Of a DNA stretch of 64,000 nt, positions 16,146-27,135 are shown piece after piece. Origin of the DNA: Halorussus salinisoli. Its GTDB lineage: Archaea > Halobacteriota > Halobacteria > Halobacteriales > Haladaptataceae. The notes beneath the pieces are model-generated. The model made no database searches. It was given only the letters and a program-made list of their open reading frames with translations, and was not told the DNA's origin. A program made the position numbers and the translations under genes. Location of the stretch: contig SZNP01000010.1 of NCBI GenBank assembly GCA_005239435.1, forward strand, positions 156,345 through 220,344. Reading direction: 5' to 3'. How positions within the stretch are numbered: position 1 is the first letter of the stretch; every line of letters starts with the position of its first letter.

Positions 16146-17174
16146 ATGGAAACGCGAAAGGTTCAGCGGTTGGGACCCTCGACGCTGGCGATGACCCTGC
16201 CAGCGGAGTGGGCGTCGGAGAACAACGTCGAGAAGGGTGACGAGGTGTCGCTTCGGATGGGCGGCAAGGGAACGCTGACGGTGCTGCCGGAGTCGGCACA
16301 CACCGAGGAGTCGGAGGCGGTCATCCACGCCGAGAATCTGGACGCCGATGCCGTCGAACGAGCCATCGTCGCCCAGTACGTCCTCGGGCGACGGGTCATC
16401 CACGTCGAGAGCGAGGAAACCCTGGAGAGCGCCCACATCAACGCGGTGTACAAGGCCGAGACCCAACTGATGGGACTCGGCGTGGTCGAGGAGACGCCCA
16501 ACAGCATCGCCATCCGGTGTTCGGTGGACCCCGAGGACTTCAACCTCGACAACTTGCTCGAACGACTCGAGAACACCGGGTCGACCATGCGCGGCGAGGC
16601 GGTCAAGGCACTCGCGCACGGCAACCCGGACCTCGCTCAGCGCGCGCTGAATCGGGAGCGACAGGCCAACAAGATATTCGTTCTGCTCCTGCGCCTCATC
16701 TTCACGGCCTATCAGAACCCGACGCTCGCGCGTGCGGTGGACCTCGACAGCGGGTTCCCGCTCATCGGCTACCGGTCCATCGCCAAGAACCTCGAACTCA
16801 CCGCGGACAACGCCGAGGACATCGCGGAAATCGCGCTCGACGCCGAGGGCCACACCCTCGACGTGGACAGTCAGACTATGCGCCGAATTCGGGAGTTCAC
16901 CGACCAAGTGGACGAAATCACCGCGAAGGCGGTCCAATCCGCGGTCGAGCGCGACTACGACAAGACCCTCGAAGTCCGGGCGCTGTTCCATGAGATCGGC
17001 GACCGCGAGAGCGAGATTCTGTCGGACCTGCCCGAGATGGACAACGACTCGCTACTGGCGGTCCGCGAGGTGCTGGTCAGCCTCCAGCAGACCGCCCAGT
17101 ACGCCATGCGAAACGCCGAAATCGCGGCGAACCTCGCGTTGAACGAGGAGAGCGAACACACGACCATCAACTGA
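16146..17174 (+). CDS. PhoU domain protein with N-terminal AbrB/SpoVT fold
   Basis: A 342-residue regulator. Residues 1-45 form an AbrB-like DNA-binding swapped hairpin (RKVQRLGPSTLAMTLPAEWA, with KGDEVSLRMGGKGTLTVLP). The rest holds two PhoU-type three-helix bundles (about 110-215 and 225-330), with acidic motifs such as RSIAKNLELTADNAEDIAEIAL that bind metals in PhoU. In haloarchaea such proteins are annotated as phosphate uptake regulators. No pst transport genes are adjacent here, so it probably acts in trans or in another response. The start ATG at 16146 fits the AbrB opening. Confidence 0.9.
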   Translation: METRKVQRLGPSTLAMTLPAEWASENNVEKGDEVSLRMGGKGTLTVLPESAHTEESEAVIHAENLDADAVERAIVAQYVLGRRVIHVESEETLESAHINAVYKAETQLMGLGVVEETPNSIAIRCSVDPEDFNLDNLLERLENTGSTMRGEAVKALAHGNPDLAQRALNRERQANKIFVLLLRLIFTAYQNPTLARAVDLDSGFPLIGYRSIAKNLELTADNAEDIAEIALDAEGHTLDVDSQTMRRIREFTDQVDEITAKAVQSAVERDYDKTLEVRALFHEIGDRESEILSDLPEMDNDSLLAVREVLVSLQQTAQYAMRNAEIAANLALNEESEHTTIN

Positions 17175-17390
17175 ATCGCCCTCCCGAGACGCCGCATCTC
17201 GGGAGTCGGCCCGCCACGGTCGAGCAGTGTTCCGGAATTCTACAGTACTCTCCTCTGTTAGAGGTTGTTCTCTAATCTCTTGAGAAACAATATTATTTCT
17301 TAAACAACCCTATATCCGTTCGAAGAAACTGTACAGAATTGGCTCAGCCGCGCGACGCGACGAGAGCGTCGAGGTTCGGAACGCGAACGC
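17175..17390. other. intergenic, AT-rich, no gene
   Basis: Between convergent genes. It contains an AT-rich stretch (AATATTATTTCTTAAAC near 17290) but no recognised feature. Confidence 0.4.
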
Positions 17391-17846
17391 TCAGTCCGCG
17401 CTGGCCACCTCGCTCTCGTCGCCAGCGACGGGTTCTTCGCAGGACTGTTCCTCGTTCGTCTTCTCGGCGGTCAGGGGGTTCCGGCGCGTGATTCCGCAGT
17501 CGAAGGCAGGATGCTCGGCGAAGTGGCGCACCAGCATGTGGCGGCGCGACCCCGTGATACCCGTCCGGCCGACGTCGTCGGCCGTGAACTCCCCGGGCAG
17601 ACGGTCGAACATCCGGCGCAGGACTTCGAAGCTCTCGAACACCTTCGAGTTGCCCGACGAGTCCGCACCTCGGCGGGCGACCTCGTAGGTGCCGTCCTCG
17701 CGGTGGACGCCCGCGGTCCGGAAGAACTCCCGGCGTTGGGTCAGGGCGTCGCCGACCGCCTCCTGCAGGTCGGTGGCTTCGTCTCTGCTCAGTTCGTAGT
17801 CGCGGCCGTCGACCGCCAGAACTATCGATTCCCCGTCTCTCTGCAC
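17391..17846 (-). CDS. conserved haloarchaeal protein (DUF7528-like)
   Basis: A 151-residue acidic cytoplasmic protein. It has an N-terminal strand pair (ESIVLAVDGRDYELSRDEATDLQEAVGDAL), a central region (FFRTAGVHREDGTYEVARRGADSSGN), and a helix-turn-helix-like segment (LPGEFTADDVGRTGITGSRRHMLVRHFAEHPAFDC). The tail is disordered and acidic. The layout suggests DNA or protein binding, but I cannot name a function with confidence. The start is GTG at 17846. About 260 gene-free bases follow before the LEA-like gene. Confidence 0.75.
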   Translation of the reverse strand: MQRDGESIVLAVDGRDYELSRDEATDLQEAVGDALTQRREFFRTAGVHREDGTYEVARRGADSSGNSKVFESFEVLRRMFDRLPGEFTADDVGRTGITGSRRHMLVRHFAEHPAFDCGITRRNPLTAEKTNEEQSCEEPVAGDESEVASAD

Positions 17847-18111
17847 CGAAACGGCTGTCTCATCGCCCGAGAAGAACTCGATCAGGAGCGTCTACACTCC
17901 GTGTCATGTGTTTCTATCTCCCGGCGCTGAGTATAAAGTTCTACCGACGACTACGAATTTCTGCACCTTTCTTCGAGAAGTGGCATCCTTAGTTCACGTA
18001 TTTTCGTTCGAGTTACTCTACGCACCGAAGGAGTCGGGAGCGCAGTGATGACCTCGTTCGCCCACGGTGGACCGGTCGGCTAGCGCGCTTCCGAAGGATT
18101 CAGTCACCGCG

Positions 18112-19311
18112 TCACCGAATTTCGGAGTCCGAGAGTTCGAGGAGACCGTCGTCGGTGGTCGTCGTCTCGCCGCCGGAGGACGAGGTCTCGCTCTCGTCGG
18201 AGTCGGTCGTCGTCTCGTTCGGCGTGGTCGCAGTGTCGTCGCCGGAGGTCTGGGTGTCGCTCCCGCCGGAAGTGGTCGCGGTGTCGCTTCCGGAGGTCGT
18301 CGCCGAGTCGTCGCCGGAAGTCGTCCCGTCGGCGTCGCCTGCGTCGTCGGACTCGCCTTTCGTCCCGAAGATGTCGGTCTCGATGGTTCTCGTGTAGGTC
18401 ATCTCGTCAAGCGGGACCCGGAACGTCTCGCCGCCGAGTTCCATCTTGGCGTAGAAGTCGATGCGGAGTCGCGTCACTTGGTCGTTTTCGAGGTGTGAGA
18501 CCCACCACTCGTCGAGTTTCTCGTTCCGGATGGCAGTCTTCGTCTCGATGGTCTCGGAGGTGTGACCCTCGATGACGTGGGAGTCCTCGCTCGTACCGTT
18601 CCCGACCGTGTGGTCGTTCATCGTGATGGTGTAACCGATTTCCGTGACGGCCATCGGGAGCGTCTTGGCGTTGTACACCTCGAAGCGCATGTCGATGGGC
18701 GTCTCGGACTTCGTCACCTCGCCCCACTGCGCGCTGGTCTCGTTGACGTACGCGACGGGGTCCGAGACGAACGGCTGATCGGCGTCGATGGGGCGACTCT
18801 CGGAGGAGTTGAACTGCGAGATGACGTCGGTCGAAATCTGGCGCTTCACCGGTGGGGCTTCGACGGTCCGACCGAGCGTTCCCGAGCGAACCGAGGCGTC
18901 TACCCGGAGCTCGGTCTGCTCGCCGTTTCGGACGTGGCTGGACCACCACGCCGGAATTCGGTCGTTGTCCATCTGGGTGCTGAACCCGACCGTGCTGTTT
19001 CCGGTGCCGACGGAGACGCCGTCTTTGGTTCCGTTGGCCATCGCCACGTCGTTCATCGTCACGTCGTAGGACACCGCCACGCCGCCGAGACTGACGCCGA
19101 CGGGGTTCGGGTTCCGGACCACGAGGTCGGTCCGAACCTCGGTCGTCTCCTCGGAGACGTTGCCGAAACTGTTCTGGACGCCGGCGACGCTCGGCGCGCC
19201 GAGGACGCCCAGCGAGAGTCCGCCCGCGACGACGACGCCCAGCGTAAGTATCAGCGTGAACGATACTCGGAGCTTACTCCCCAGTAACACCGTCTTTAGC
19301 GTCCCGCTCAT
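18112..19311 (-). CDS. membrane-anchored LEA type 2 (WHy-domain) protein
   Basis: A 399-residue protein. One N-terminal transmembrane helix (about residues 13-37, VSFTLILTLGVVVAGGLSLGVLG) is followed by two LEA14/WHy-type beta domains. Each has the pattern of a hydrophobic strand and NPNPVGV or YNAKTLPM, then tandem YDVTMNDVAMANGT and YTITMNDHTVGNGT units and WWSSHVRNGEQTELRV/WWVSHLENDQVTRLRI. The C-terminal 65 residues are Ser/Thr/Asp-rich and disordered. WHy domains are linked to desiccation and salt stress. Start ATG 19311 places the helix correctly. It is outside-facing and probably surface associated. Confidence 0.8.
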   Translation of the reverse strand: MSGTLKTVLLGSKLRVSFTLILTLGVVVAGGLSLGVLGAPSVAGVQNSFGNVSEETTEVRTDLVVRNPNPVGVSLGGVAVSYDVTMNDVAMANGTKDGVSVGTGNSTVGFSTQMDNDRIPAWWSSHVRNGEQTELRVDASVRSGTLGRTVEAPPVKRQISTDVISQFNSSESRPIDADQPFVSDPVAYVNETSAQWGEVTKSETPIDMRFEVYNAKTLPMAVTEIGYTITMNDHTVGNGTSEDSHVIEGHTSETIETKTAIRNEKLDEWWVSHLENDQVTRLRIDFYAKMELGGETFRVPLDEMTYTRTIETDIFGTKGESDDAGDADGTTSGDDSATTSGSDTATTSGGSDTQTSGDDTATTPNETTTDSDESETSSSGGETTTTDDGLLELSDSEIR

Positions 19312-19401
19312 ACTCCGTGGGCCACACTCCACCCCGTAAAACCCACCGACACCGACCGACGAGTAGAATGAACTAAGGCCCGGCCGACAGAACCGCTACT
19401 C

Positions 19402-19587
19402 ATGGCCGAACACGAGACTGTCGCGAGCGACAAGGGTATCGGACTCACTACGCTGTTCACGCTGCTTGCGGCCGGAGCGACGGTGGCGATGTTCGTCGCG
19501 CCGGGCACCGAACTCGCGGCGTGGGGCTTCGCCGCCGCCGTGACCGCTGGCGTACTCGCCGTCGCCGCCGTTCACCTCTACTGGTAG
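19402..19587 (+). CDS. 61-residue two-helix membrane protein (DUF7525-like)
   Basis: A short protein with a soluble start (MAEHETVASDKG) and two transmembrane helices (IGLTTLFTLLAAGATVAMFV and AWGFAAAVTAGVLAVAAVHLYW). It is divergent from the LEA-type gene. Small proteins with this layout recur in haloarchaeal genomes. No function is known. Confidence 0.75.
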   Translation: MAEHETVASDKGIGLTTLFTLLAAGATVAMFVAPGTELAAWGFAAAVTAGVLAVAAVHLYW

Positions 19588-19692
19588 TCCCCCGAACCGT
19601 CCGGGTCGTCACCGACCCGAGACAGGTCTGCGAAGTGAGCGATTTCTCGCGGGAAATCGTTAAGGGTCACAACGCCCTAACAACTGTTGAGG

Positions 19693-19917
19693 ATGACTGA
19701 TTACACCGACGAGGAACGGCGCATCCTCGCATATCTCCGCGAGAGCGTCTCTAAGGGTGAGCGTTACTTCCGCTCGAAGAACATCGCCGAGCAACTCGGC
19801 CTCTCTTCGAAGCAGGTCGGTGTCAGACTTCCGGAACTCGCGGAAAAGAGTGAGGAAGTGGACATCGAGAAGTGGGGGCGTGCGCGTTCCACGACGTGGA
19901 AGGTCACGCCGGGATAA
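19693..19917 (+). CDS. winged-helix-like small protein (DUF7123-like)
   Basis: A 74-residue protein that reads as a single winged helix. Helices are DEERRILAYLRESVSKG, FRSKNIAEQLG and SSKQVGVRLPELAEK, and the wing is VDIEKWGRARSTTWKVTP. This suggests a DNA-binding or RNA-binding regulator, conserved in haloarchaea. ATG 19693 is preferred over a TTG two codons upstream. It stands alone, about 90 bases before the SRPBCC gene. Confidence 0.8.
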   Translation: MTDYTDEERRILAYLRESVSKGERYFRSKNIAEQLGLSSKQVGVRLPELAEKSEEVDIEKWGRARSTTWKVTPG

Positions 19918-20005
19918 CTCGACGGGCAGGGGGACGGGCGAACGACCACTGTGTAACCGGCGGGAGGTCCGGCGGGTTTTTGACATCCCGGCCCGAAACG
20001 CCGGT

Positions 20006-20428
20006 ATGACTGTCCGGGTGGAGCGAACCTTCGATCTCGCGGTCCCGCCGGAGAACGTGTGGAATTTCATCGCGGACCCGGAGAAGCGGGCGAGCGTCAT
20101 CAGCGTCGTCGCCGACTACGAGCAGACGGGCGAGAACACCTCTATCTGGCACATCACGCTTCCGATTCCGTTTCTCGACACGACGGTTCCCGTCGAGACC
20201 GAGGACGTAGAGCGTGACCCGCCTCGATACGTGAAGTTCGTCGGTCGGTCGTCCGCGCTCCGGGTGACGGGCGAACACGAGGTTCAGGAAACCGAAGACG
20301 GGTCTCGGCTCGTCAATCGGTTCACCGTCGAGGGGCGGGTTCCGGGCGTCGAACGCTACTTCAAGAAGAATCTCGACCAGGAACTCGACAACCTCGAAAC
20401 CGCGCTCAGAGAGGAGGCCACGGCGTGA
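20006..20428 (+). CDS. SRPBCC family (START-like) protein
   Basis: A 140-residue helix-grip protein of the CoxG/SRPBCC kind. It begins VRVERTFDLAVPPENVWNFIADPEKRASVI and has central strands forming the binding cavity (WHITLPIPFLDTTVPVETE, YVKFVGRSSALRVTGEHEV). The long C-terminal helix is VERYFKKNLDQELDNLETAL. Such proteins bind hydrophobic ligands, or assist molybdoenzyme maturation when near cox genes. The cox genes are far away here (56.9 kb). The stop overlaps the GTG start of the nitrilase gene (GTGA), so the two are translationally coupled. Confidence 0.88.
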   Translation: MTVRVERTFDLAVPPENVWNFIADPEKRASVISVVADYEQTGENTSIWHITLPIPFLDTTVPVETEDVERDPPRYVKFVGRSSALRVTGEHEVQETEDGSRLVNRFTVEGRVPGVERYFKKNLDQELDNLETALREEATA

Positions 20429-21228
20429 GACTAGCACTCGCCCAACTCGACGTCGAAGCCAGTGCGGTCGAGACCAACCGAGAGCGCGCCGAGGCGGCCA
20501 TCGCCGAGGCCGCCGACCGCGGCGCGGACCTCGTGGCGCTCCCGGAGATTTTCAACGTCGGCTACTTCGCGTTCGACAGCTATCAGCGCGAGGCCGAACC
20601 CGTCGAAGGCCCCACGCTCACCCGCATCGCGGACGCCGCGCGCGAGCACGACGTGGGCGTACTCGCGGGGAGCATCGTCGAGGACCTCGCCGAGACCGAG
20701 AGCGTCGAGACTCCGGCGGACGAGGGACTCGCCAACACCTCCGTCTTGTTCGACCGCGACGGGAACCGGCTCGCGGTCTACAGAAAGCACCACCTCTTCG
20801 GCTACGAGTCGGCGGAAGCCCAGATGCTCGTCCCCGGCGAGACGCTCGGAATCGCCGAGTTCGAGGGCGCAACCGTCGGGATGACGACCTGCTACGACCT
20901 CCGATTTCCGGAACTCTACCGCGGAATCGCGGCCGAGGGCGCGGACCTGATTTTGGTCCCGAGCGCGTGGCCGTACCCCCGCGTCGAACACTGGAAACTC
21001 CTGCCGCGCGCTCGCGCGGTCGAGAACCAGTTGTTCGTCGCCACCATAAACGGGTCGGGAGCGTACGACGACGCCGAACTCCTCGGTCGCTCGACGGTGT
21101 ACGACCCGTGGGGGACGACGCTGGCGAGTACGGGCGACGACCCGGCCCTCGTCGTGACCGACGTGGATCTGAACCGAGTCGAGGCGGTCCGCGAGGAGTT
21201 CCCGGCGTGGTACGACCGGCGGACGTAG
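20425..21228 (+). CDS. carbon-nitrogen hydrolase (nitrilase superfamily)
   Basis: A 267-residue enzyme with the nitrilase catalytic triad: Glu41 (LPEIFNVGYF), Lys121 (YRKHHLFGYE) and Cys156 (GMTTCYDLRFPELYR). Members hydrolyse omega-amides, carbamoyl groups or nitriles. The DLRFPELYR motif is typical of the omega-amidase and related branch. The substrate cannot be fixed from sequence. Translation starts at GTG within the stop of the SRPBCC gene. Confidence 0.93.
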   Translation: MRLALAQLDVEASAVETNRERAEAAIAEAADRGADLVALPEIFNVGYFAFDSYQREAEPVEGPTLTRIADAAREHDVGVLAGSIVEDLAETESVETPADEGLANTSVLFDRDGNRLAVYRKHHLFGYESAEAQMLVPGETLGIAEFEGATVGMTTCYDLRFPELYRGIAAEGADLILVPSAWPYPRVEHWKLLPRARAVENQLFVATINGSGAYDDAELLGRSTVYDPWGTTLASTGDDPALVVTDVDLNRVEAVREEFPAWYDRRT

Positions 21229-21327
21229 CGTCTCGCCGAACCGCTTCGTGTGGATTCCGGTCCCTTCGTTCTGCCGACGAAAATCGTTTTTCGCGTGGGT
21301 CGGCTATCCCGAGACGGAGGGGAGAGA

Positions 21328-21921
21328 ATGACGAGACGAGAACACTTCGAGAGCGACGATTCGACGGACCGCCGGACGTTCATCAAGCGAAGCGCCGTCG
21401 CGTCCGCGGGGGTCGGATTCGGCGTCGGCGTTCGAGGGGCGTCCGGAGTCCGAGCGCAAGAGGAATCCGGCGTGCAGTACTACGACTTCGTCGTTCCGGA
21501 CCGCGGGATTATCGGGTCGGACTTCGTGAATACGTTCCTCTTCGTGACGGAGTTCAGGGGACAGGCCGACGAGAACCGGTTCAACGGGTGCTTCGACACG
21601 GCCGAAGCGCAGGTGGAAGACCAGTTCGGACGGGGGACGAACGCGTACGACGGGGTGTTGGTCGACGCGACCGAGGCGTTCCAGTTGTTCGGCGACGACG
21701 AGGCTATCGAGCGCCTCCGCGACGTCCTCGGCGGCGAGGTGGACCTTCCGGACACCCTCCGCGGCAACGTCGGTGCGATAGTTGCGACGCGAATCTTCGC
21801 GCCCGCCTCGGCAGGTCGGCTACCGACCGACGAAGGGTATCGGTCGACGGGAGGGGAGAACTGCGTCGACGAGTACGTCCGACTCCGCGTCCACGAACTC
21901 CCGAACGAGGTCTCCGGGTGA
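21328..21921 (+). CDS. Tat-signal hypothetical protein
   Basis: A 197-residue exported protein. The Tat signal (TDRRTFIKRSAVASAGVGFG, residues about 13-32) ends near ASGVRAQ. The mature part begins QYYDFVVPDRGIIGSDFVNTFLFVTEF and contains two cysteines (GCFDTAE and ENCVDEY). No known domain is recognised. The start ATG 21328 is preceded by GGAGGGGAGAGA, a purine run that may act as a ribosome-binding site. It could be a small cell-surface or periplasm-like protein. Confidence 0.75.
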   Translation: MTRREHFESDDSTDRRTFIKRSAVASAGVGFGVGVRGASGVRAQEESGVQYYDFVVPDRGIIGSDFVNTFLFVTEFRGQADENRFNGCFDTAEAQVEDQFGRGTNAYDGVLVDATEAFQLFGDDEAIERLRDVLGGEVDLPDTLRGNVGAIVATRIFAPASAGRLPTDEGYRSTGGENCVDEYVRLRVHELPNEVSG

Positions 21922-22147
21922 GTCGCCGTTCCGCAGTCGTCCGGTGACCTCTTTCGGTCGTTCCGTGACTGCTGTCGGTTACTCGGTGCTCGGTGATAGT
22001 TTCCAATCGCTCGACAGCAGATCGGTGGTCGAAATGACGGAAGTCTGTACGATCCGATTCTCCCCGTCTGACTCGCGTCAGACGGCCACAAGAGTAAAAA
22101 CCCCAATATTAATTACGTATCGGAATAGTGTATACATTAACAAACAA

Positions 22148-22720
22148 ATGGCTGAAGCGACGACTGGCTCTCCCGCTCCGAACGCGGGTGGGGAGACCGA
22201 CCCCTCGAGGGAGGTGATGTTCGACCTACTCGGCAACTCGCGCCGTCGCCGAGTCCTCCGTCACCTCCTGGAGGAGCGCGAGATCACTCTGACCGACCTG
22301 AGCGCACGCATCGCGGCGTGGGAGAACGACGTCGCCGTTACCGACCTCTCCTCGCGCCAACGAAAGCAAGTCTACTCCTCGCTCTACCAGACTCACATCC
22401 CACGTCTGAGCGAACACGACATCGTGGCGTACGACGCCGACGACCGTCGAGTCCGATTGACCGGCGACACGGAGCGACTCCACCGGTTCCTCGACGTGGA
22501 GGAATCACACAGCGGTTCCTCCTACCAGTGGAGTCGCTACTTCCTCTGGACCGCCGTCGTCGGAAGCGCCGCCATCGCGGGCAACTGGCTCGGCACGGCC
22601 CCTGCGACCCACCTCGGGACGAGGGACCTCTACGGCCTGCTTACGGTGGTGTTCATGATGCTCAGCGTCTCGTTCGTGATGGCCGTCGAGGGGCCGAAGC
22701 TGTTGCGCCTCGGGAACTAA
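22148..22720 (+). CDS. HTH regulator with two C-terminal membrane helices (DUF7344-like)
   Basis: A 190-residue protein. The winged-helix domain covers about residues 20-125, with MFDLLGNSRRRRVLRHLLEE, ITLTDLSARIAAWEN, a basic helix SSRQRKQVYSSLYQTHIPRL and a wing YDADDRRVRLTGD. Two transmembrane helices follow (YFLWTAVVGSAAIAGNWL and LYGLLTVVFMMLSVSFVMAVEG). Membrane-attached HTH proteins of this type are numerous in haloarchaea; targets are unknown. An AT-rich upstream region with ATATTAATTACG offers a TATA element. Confidence 0.87.
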   Translation: MAEATTGSPAPNAGGETDPSREVMFDLLGNSRRRRVLRHLLEEREITLTDLSARIAAWENDVAVTDLSSRQRKQVYSSLYQTHIPRLSEHDIVAYDADDRRVRLTGDTERLHRFLDVEESHSGSSYQWSRYFLWTAVVGSAAIAGNWLGTAPATHLGTRDLYGLLTVVFMMLSVSFVMAVEGPKLLRLGN

Positions 22721-23183
22721 GTTCACCCTTATCTCTCACTCTTTTCTGCTCTCCTTTACCAGGTATCCGTTTTCCTTAGCAATATTTGTATTTCCGAAAT
22801 AGGCACGGCGAGCTGGTTGTCAGCACTCCGTATCTGTGTCGAGAACGTCGCGGTGTCCGCTGATTCACCGTCGAAAGCGTCGAGAGAGCTAGCTACTCCG
22901 TGAGCCACGGCGTACCGCATCCGTACAGAACCGCACCGCGTCCACGGGGTTCACACCTCTCCAACCGCCTGCAGTCCTCGGCCCTCACACGGAGTAGGCG
23001 CGCCTTCGTCGTTCGAAGTCGCGCCAGCACGCGCCGGGGTGAAAAAGTGAAATTCGCGCGGTTCGGTCGTCGCTCTACGAATCCGAGACCAATGTCCTCG
23101 ACTCCACGTGGGAGTCCCGGAGTTCAGTCGTCGGATTCTACGAGAGTGAGACCGAGTGTGTTCGGCCACGAGGGCCTCACAGC
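22721..23183. other. gene-free interval containing repeat copy C
   Basis: Roughly 460 bases between convergent genes. Bases 22887-23040 are repeat copy C. A pyrimidine-rich stretch (CTCTCACTCTTTTCTGCTCTCCTTT near 22733) may end transcription of the HTH gene. Nothing else was recognised. Confidence 0.5.
22887..23040 (+). repeat. dispersed CTAG-containing repeat, copy C (reference copy)
   Basis: It begins AGCTAGCTACTCCGTGAGCC; with the next bases this makes a 23-base exact match, inverted, to 8322-8344. It then carries ACCGCACCGCG, CACCTCTCCAACC and GTCCTCGGCC blocks and ends CGCGCCAGCACGCGCCGG. The start folds as CTCCGTG-AGC-CACGGcG, a near-perfect stem. The same block order occurs in copy A (minus strand) and, shortened, in copy D. 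Confidence 0.65.
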
Positions 23184-24722
<1,539 letters not shown>

Positions 24723-24851
24723 ACTCTGGCAAAAATTGGAACGGGCACGGATAAAAAGTCTCCCAATTCGGGTCACTCGCCCGAAACCTCGGGCGCCCGT
24801 CACGCCCGAACGCGCCGGGAATCCAGCGACCAACGACGCGTCTGCGCGGCG

Positions 24852-25661
24852 TCACTCTCCGTTCGAGTCGGCCAGTTTCTCGATTTCGCCCTTGACGCTC
24901 ACGGCGTCGAAGTCGTGGTCGGGCCGGATGTTCACGAAGTCCAGAAACTCGCGGGCACCCAGCAGTTGATCGGTCGAGTAGTGTTCGGCCGCGGCCGTGA
25001 CCGCGGTTCTCGCGCCGATGCGCGGTTCGAGCGCCGCGAGCGCGCACGCGAGGTCGTACGACCGGGCCTCCTCGATGGCGTCTTCCCGGACGCTGGTCGC
25101 GTCGATGAAGAACACCTCGTCGTCCTGTACCAGGACGTTCTCGCCTCTGAGGTCACCGTGGGCGAGTTGGTTGTCGTGCATCACCGACAGCGCCGCGAAC
25201 ACGTCGGGAGCGAAGCGTTCGACTTCGTCGGCGGTCAGGTCGTCCAGAATCCGGAACTCCGGCAGGTACTCCATCACGAGGACGCCCATGCCGTCCACCT
25301 CGAACGCCTCGACCGGAGCGGGGACGTTCAGGCCGATTTCGCGCATCCGGCGGGTCGCCTCCAGTTCGTGTTCGCACATCTCCATCGGGTCGGCGAAGTG
25401 TTCGAAAAACCCCTCGGTGCCCGACGAGAAGGCTCCGAGGTTGCGCGCTCCGGTGAAGAGGGCGTGAACCAGCGAGTTCTGGCCGGTCACGATTTTGACG
25501 AACCACTGGTCGTTCACGACGGCGGGCGTCGAGAGCCAGTTGTCCGCGTCCAGAAATTCGACTCGGAGTTCCGACTGGTCGTAGCGTCGAGCCATCTGCT
25601 CGAACACCGCTTCGAGTCGCTCCCACTCGATAGTGCCACGTACCAGCCGACGGATGCTCAT
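24852..25661 (-). CDS. RIO-type atypical kinase-like protein
   Basis: A 269-residue protein of the RIO1/Bud32-like kinase clan. The N-lobe has FVKIVTGQNSLVHALFTGARN (candidate ATP lysine) and a helix with ELEATRRMREIGLNVPAPVEAFE. The hinge is LVMEYLPEF. The catalytic loop is HGDLRGENVLV (RIO-style HGDL-x4-N) and the metal-binding site is FFIDATSV. It lacks the N-terminal winged helix of RIO2. RIO proteins act in ribosome maturation; this haloarchaeal group may be a regulatory kinase/ATPase. It is monocistronic. Confidence 0.85.
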   Translation of the reverse strand: MSIRRLVRGTIEWERLEAVFEQMARRYDQSELRVEFLDADNWLSTPAVVNDQWFVKIVTGQNSLVHALFTGARNLGAFSSGTEGFFEHFADPMEMCEHELEATRRMREIGLNVPAPVEAFEVDGMGVLVMEYLPEFRILDDLTADEVERFAPDVFAALSVMHDNQLAHGDLRGENVLVQDDEVFFIDATSVREDAIEEARSYDLACALAALEPRIGARTAVTAAAEHYSTDQLLGAREFLDFVNIRPDHDFDAVSVKGEIEKLADSNGE

Positions 25662-25830
25662 CAGCGCCGACTAAGCGTCCGGCACTCAAAAAGCCACTTG
25701 CCCGGTCGGGTCGTGCGGCGATTCGCGCTTCGGGACGACAACCGATTTCGTTGACCGCGTTTCGACGGCCGACGGACCGGTCGAATCCGGTTGCGGAGAC
25801 TTTATACTACCACTCGCGCAAAATTTGCGT

Positions 25831-26973
25831 ATGGATTTCAGCCTTCCCGACGAGCATCGGATGATTCGGGACACCGTCCGAGAGTTCTGCGACGAGGAGA
25901 TCGAGCCCATCGCTCAGGACATCGAGGACGAGCACCGATTCCCGGAGGAAATCTTCGACCAGCTCGCCGACCTCGACATGATGGGCGTGCCCGTCGGCGA
26001 AGAGTACGGCGGACTCGGCGGCGACCAGTTGATGTACGCGCTGGTTACCGAGGAACTCGGCCGGGTCTCTGGCTCTATCGGTCTCTCCTACGCGGCTCAC
26101 GTCTCGCTGGCCTCCAAGCCCATCGAACTGTTCGGCACCGACGAGCAGAAGGAACGCTGGCTTCGGCCCCTCGCGGAGGGCGAGTACCTCGGGTCGTGGG
26201 CGCTGACCGAACCCGGTAGCGGGTCGGACGCCAGCGACATGGACACGATGGCGGAAAAAGAGGGCGACGAGTGGGTCCTGAACGGAACTAAGCAGTTCAT
26301 CACCAACGCCAACGTCGCCGGGTCGGTCCTCGTCAAGGCCGTCACTGACCCCGGCGCGGGCTACGACGGCATCTCGACGTTCATCGTGGACCCCGAGGAG
26401 GACGACGGCTTCGAGGTCACGACCGTCTGGGACAAGATGGGCCTGAACGCCTCGCCGACCTGCGAAATCAAGCTCACGGACGTGCGCCTCCCCGAGGACC
26501 GCCTGCTCGGCGAGGAGGGCGACGGCTGGGACCAGACCAAGAAGACGCTCGACGGCGGCCGCATCTCCATCGCGGCGCTCTCGACCGGTCTCGCACAGGG
26601 CGCGTACGAGGCCGCCAAGGAGTACAGCAAAGAGCGCGAGCAGTTCGGCCAACCCATCTCGAAGTTCGACGCCATCCGGAACAAGGTGGTTGCGATGGAC
26701 CGGAAGATAGAGCGCGCCCGCCTGCTGACCCACAAGGCGGCCTGGAAGTACGACCAGGGCGAGTCGGTGAGCCACGAGAGCGCCCTCGCCAAACTCGACG
26801 CCAGCGAGGCCGCCCGCGAGGTCTCCGAGGAGGCCGTACAGACCCTCGGCGGCTACGGGTACACCGAGGACTTCGCACCCCAGCGGTTCTTCCGCGACGC
26901 GAAACTGATGGAAATCGGCGAGGGAACCAGCGAGATTCAGCATCTCGTCATCGGGCGCGAACTCGGACTTTGA
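25831..26973 (+). CDS. acyl-CoA dehydrogenase
   Basis: A 380-residue FAD-dependent acyl-CoA dehydrogenase. The N-terminal helical domain begins DFSLPDEHRMIRDTVREFCDEEI. The middle beta-domain has ALTEPGSGSDASDM and WVLNGTKQFITNA. The C-terminal domain ends with QTLGGYGYTEDFAPQRFFRDAKLMEIGEGTSEIQHLVIGREL. It oxidises acyl-CoA to enoyl-CoA in fatty- or branched-acid breakdown, passing electrons to ETF. ATG 25831 is chosen because a TATA box (TTTATACT, 25800-25807) lies about 24 bases upstream; a TTG two codons earlier is unlikely. Confidence 0.95.
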   Translation: MDFSLPDEHRMIRDTVREFCDEEIEPIAQDIEDEHRFPEEIFDQLADLDMMGVPVGEEYGGLGGDQLMYALVTEELGRVSGSIGLSYAAHVSLASKPIELFGTDEQKERWLRPLAEGEYLGSWALTEPGSGSDASDMDTMAEKEGDEWVLNGTKQFITNANVAGSVLVKAVTDPGAGYDGISTFIVDPEEDDGFEVTTVWDKMGLNASPTCEIKLTDVRLPEDRLLGEEGDGWDQTKKTLDGGRISIAALSTGLAQGAYEAAKEYSKEREQFGQPISKFDAIRNKVVAMDRKIERARLLTHKAAWKYDQGESVSHESALAKLDASEAAREVSEEAVQTLGGYGYTEDFAPQRFFRDAKLMEIGEGTSEIQHLVIGRELGL

Positions 26974-27135
26974 TTCCCGGGTAGACACGAAGAGCCCTCG
27001 GCGACGAACTAGTTCGCTCTTCGAGCAACCTTCTCGATTCCCAAAGAAACGTAGAAGCGTTTCGAGCGTCGTCCCACGCCGCCGGTCGGACAGACGTAAA
27101 GCGGGAGAACAAAACGTCGGGAGAGACGTCGCGGC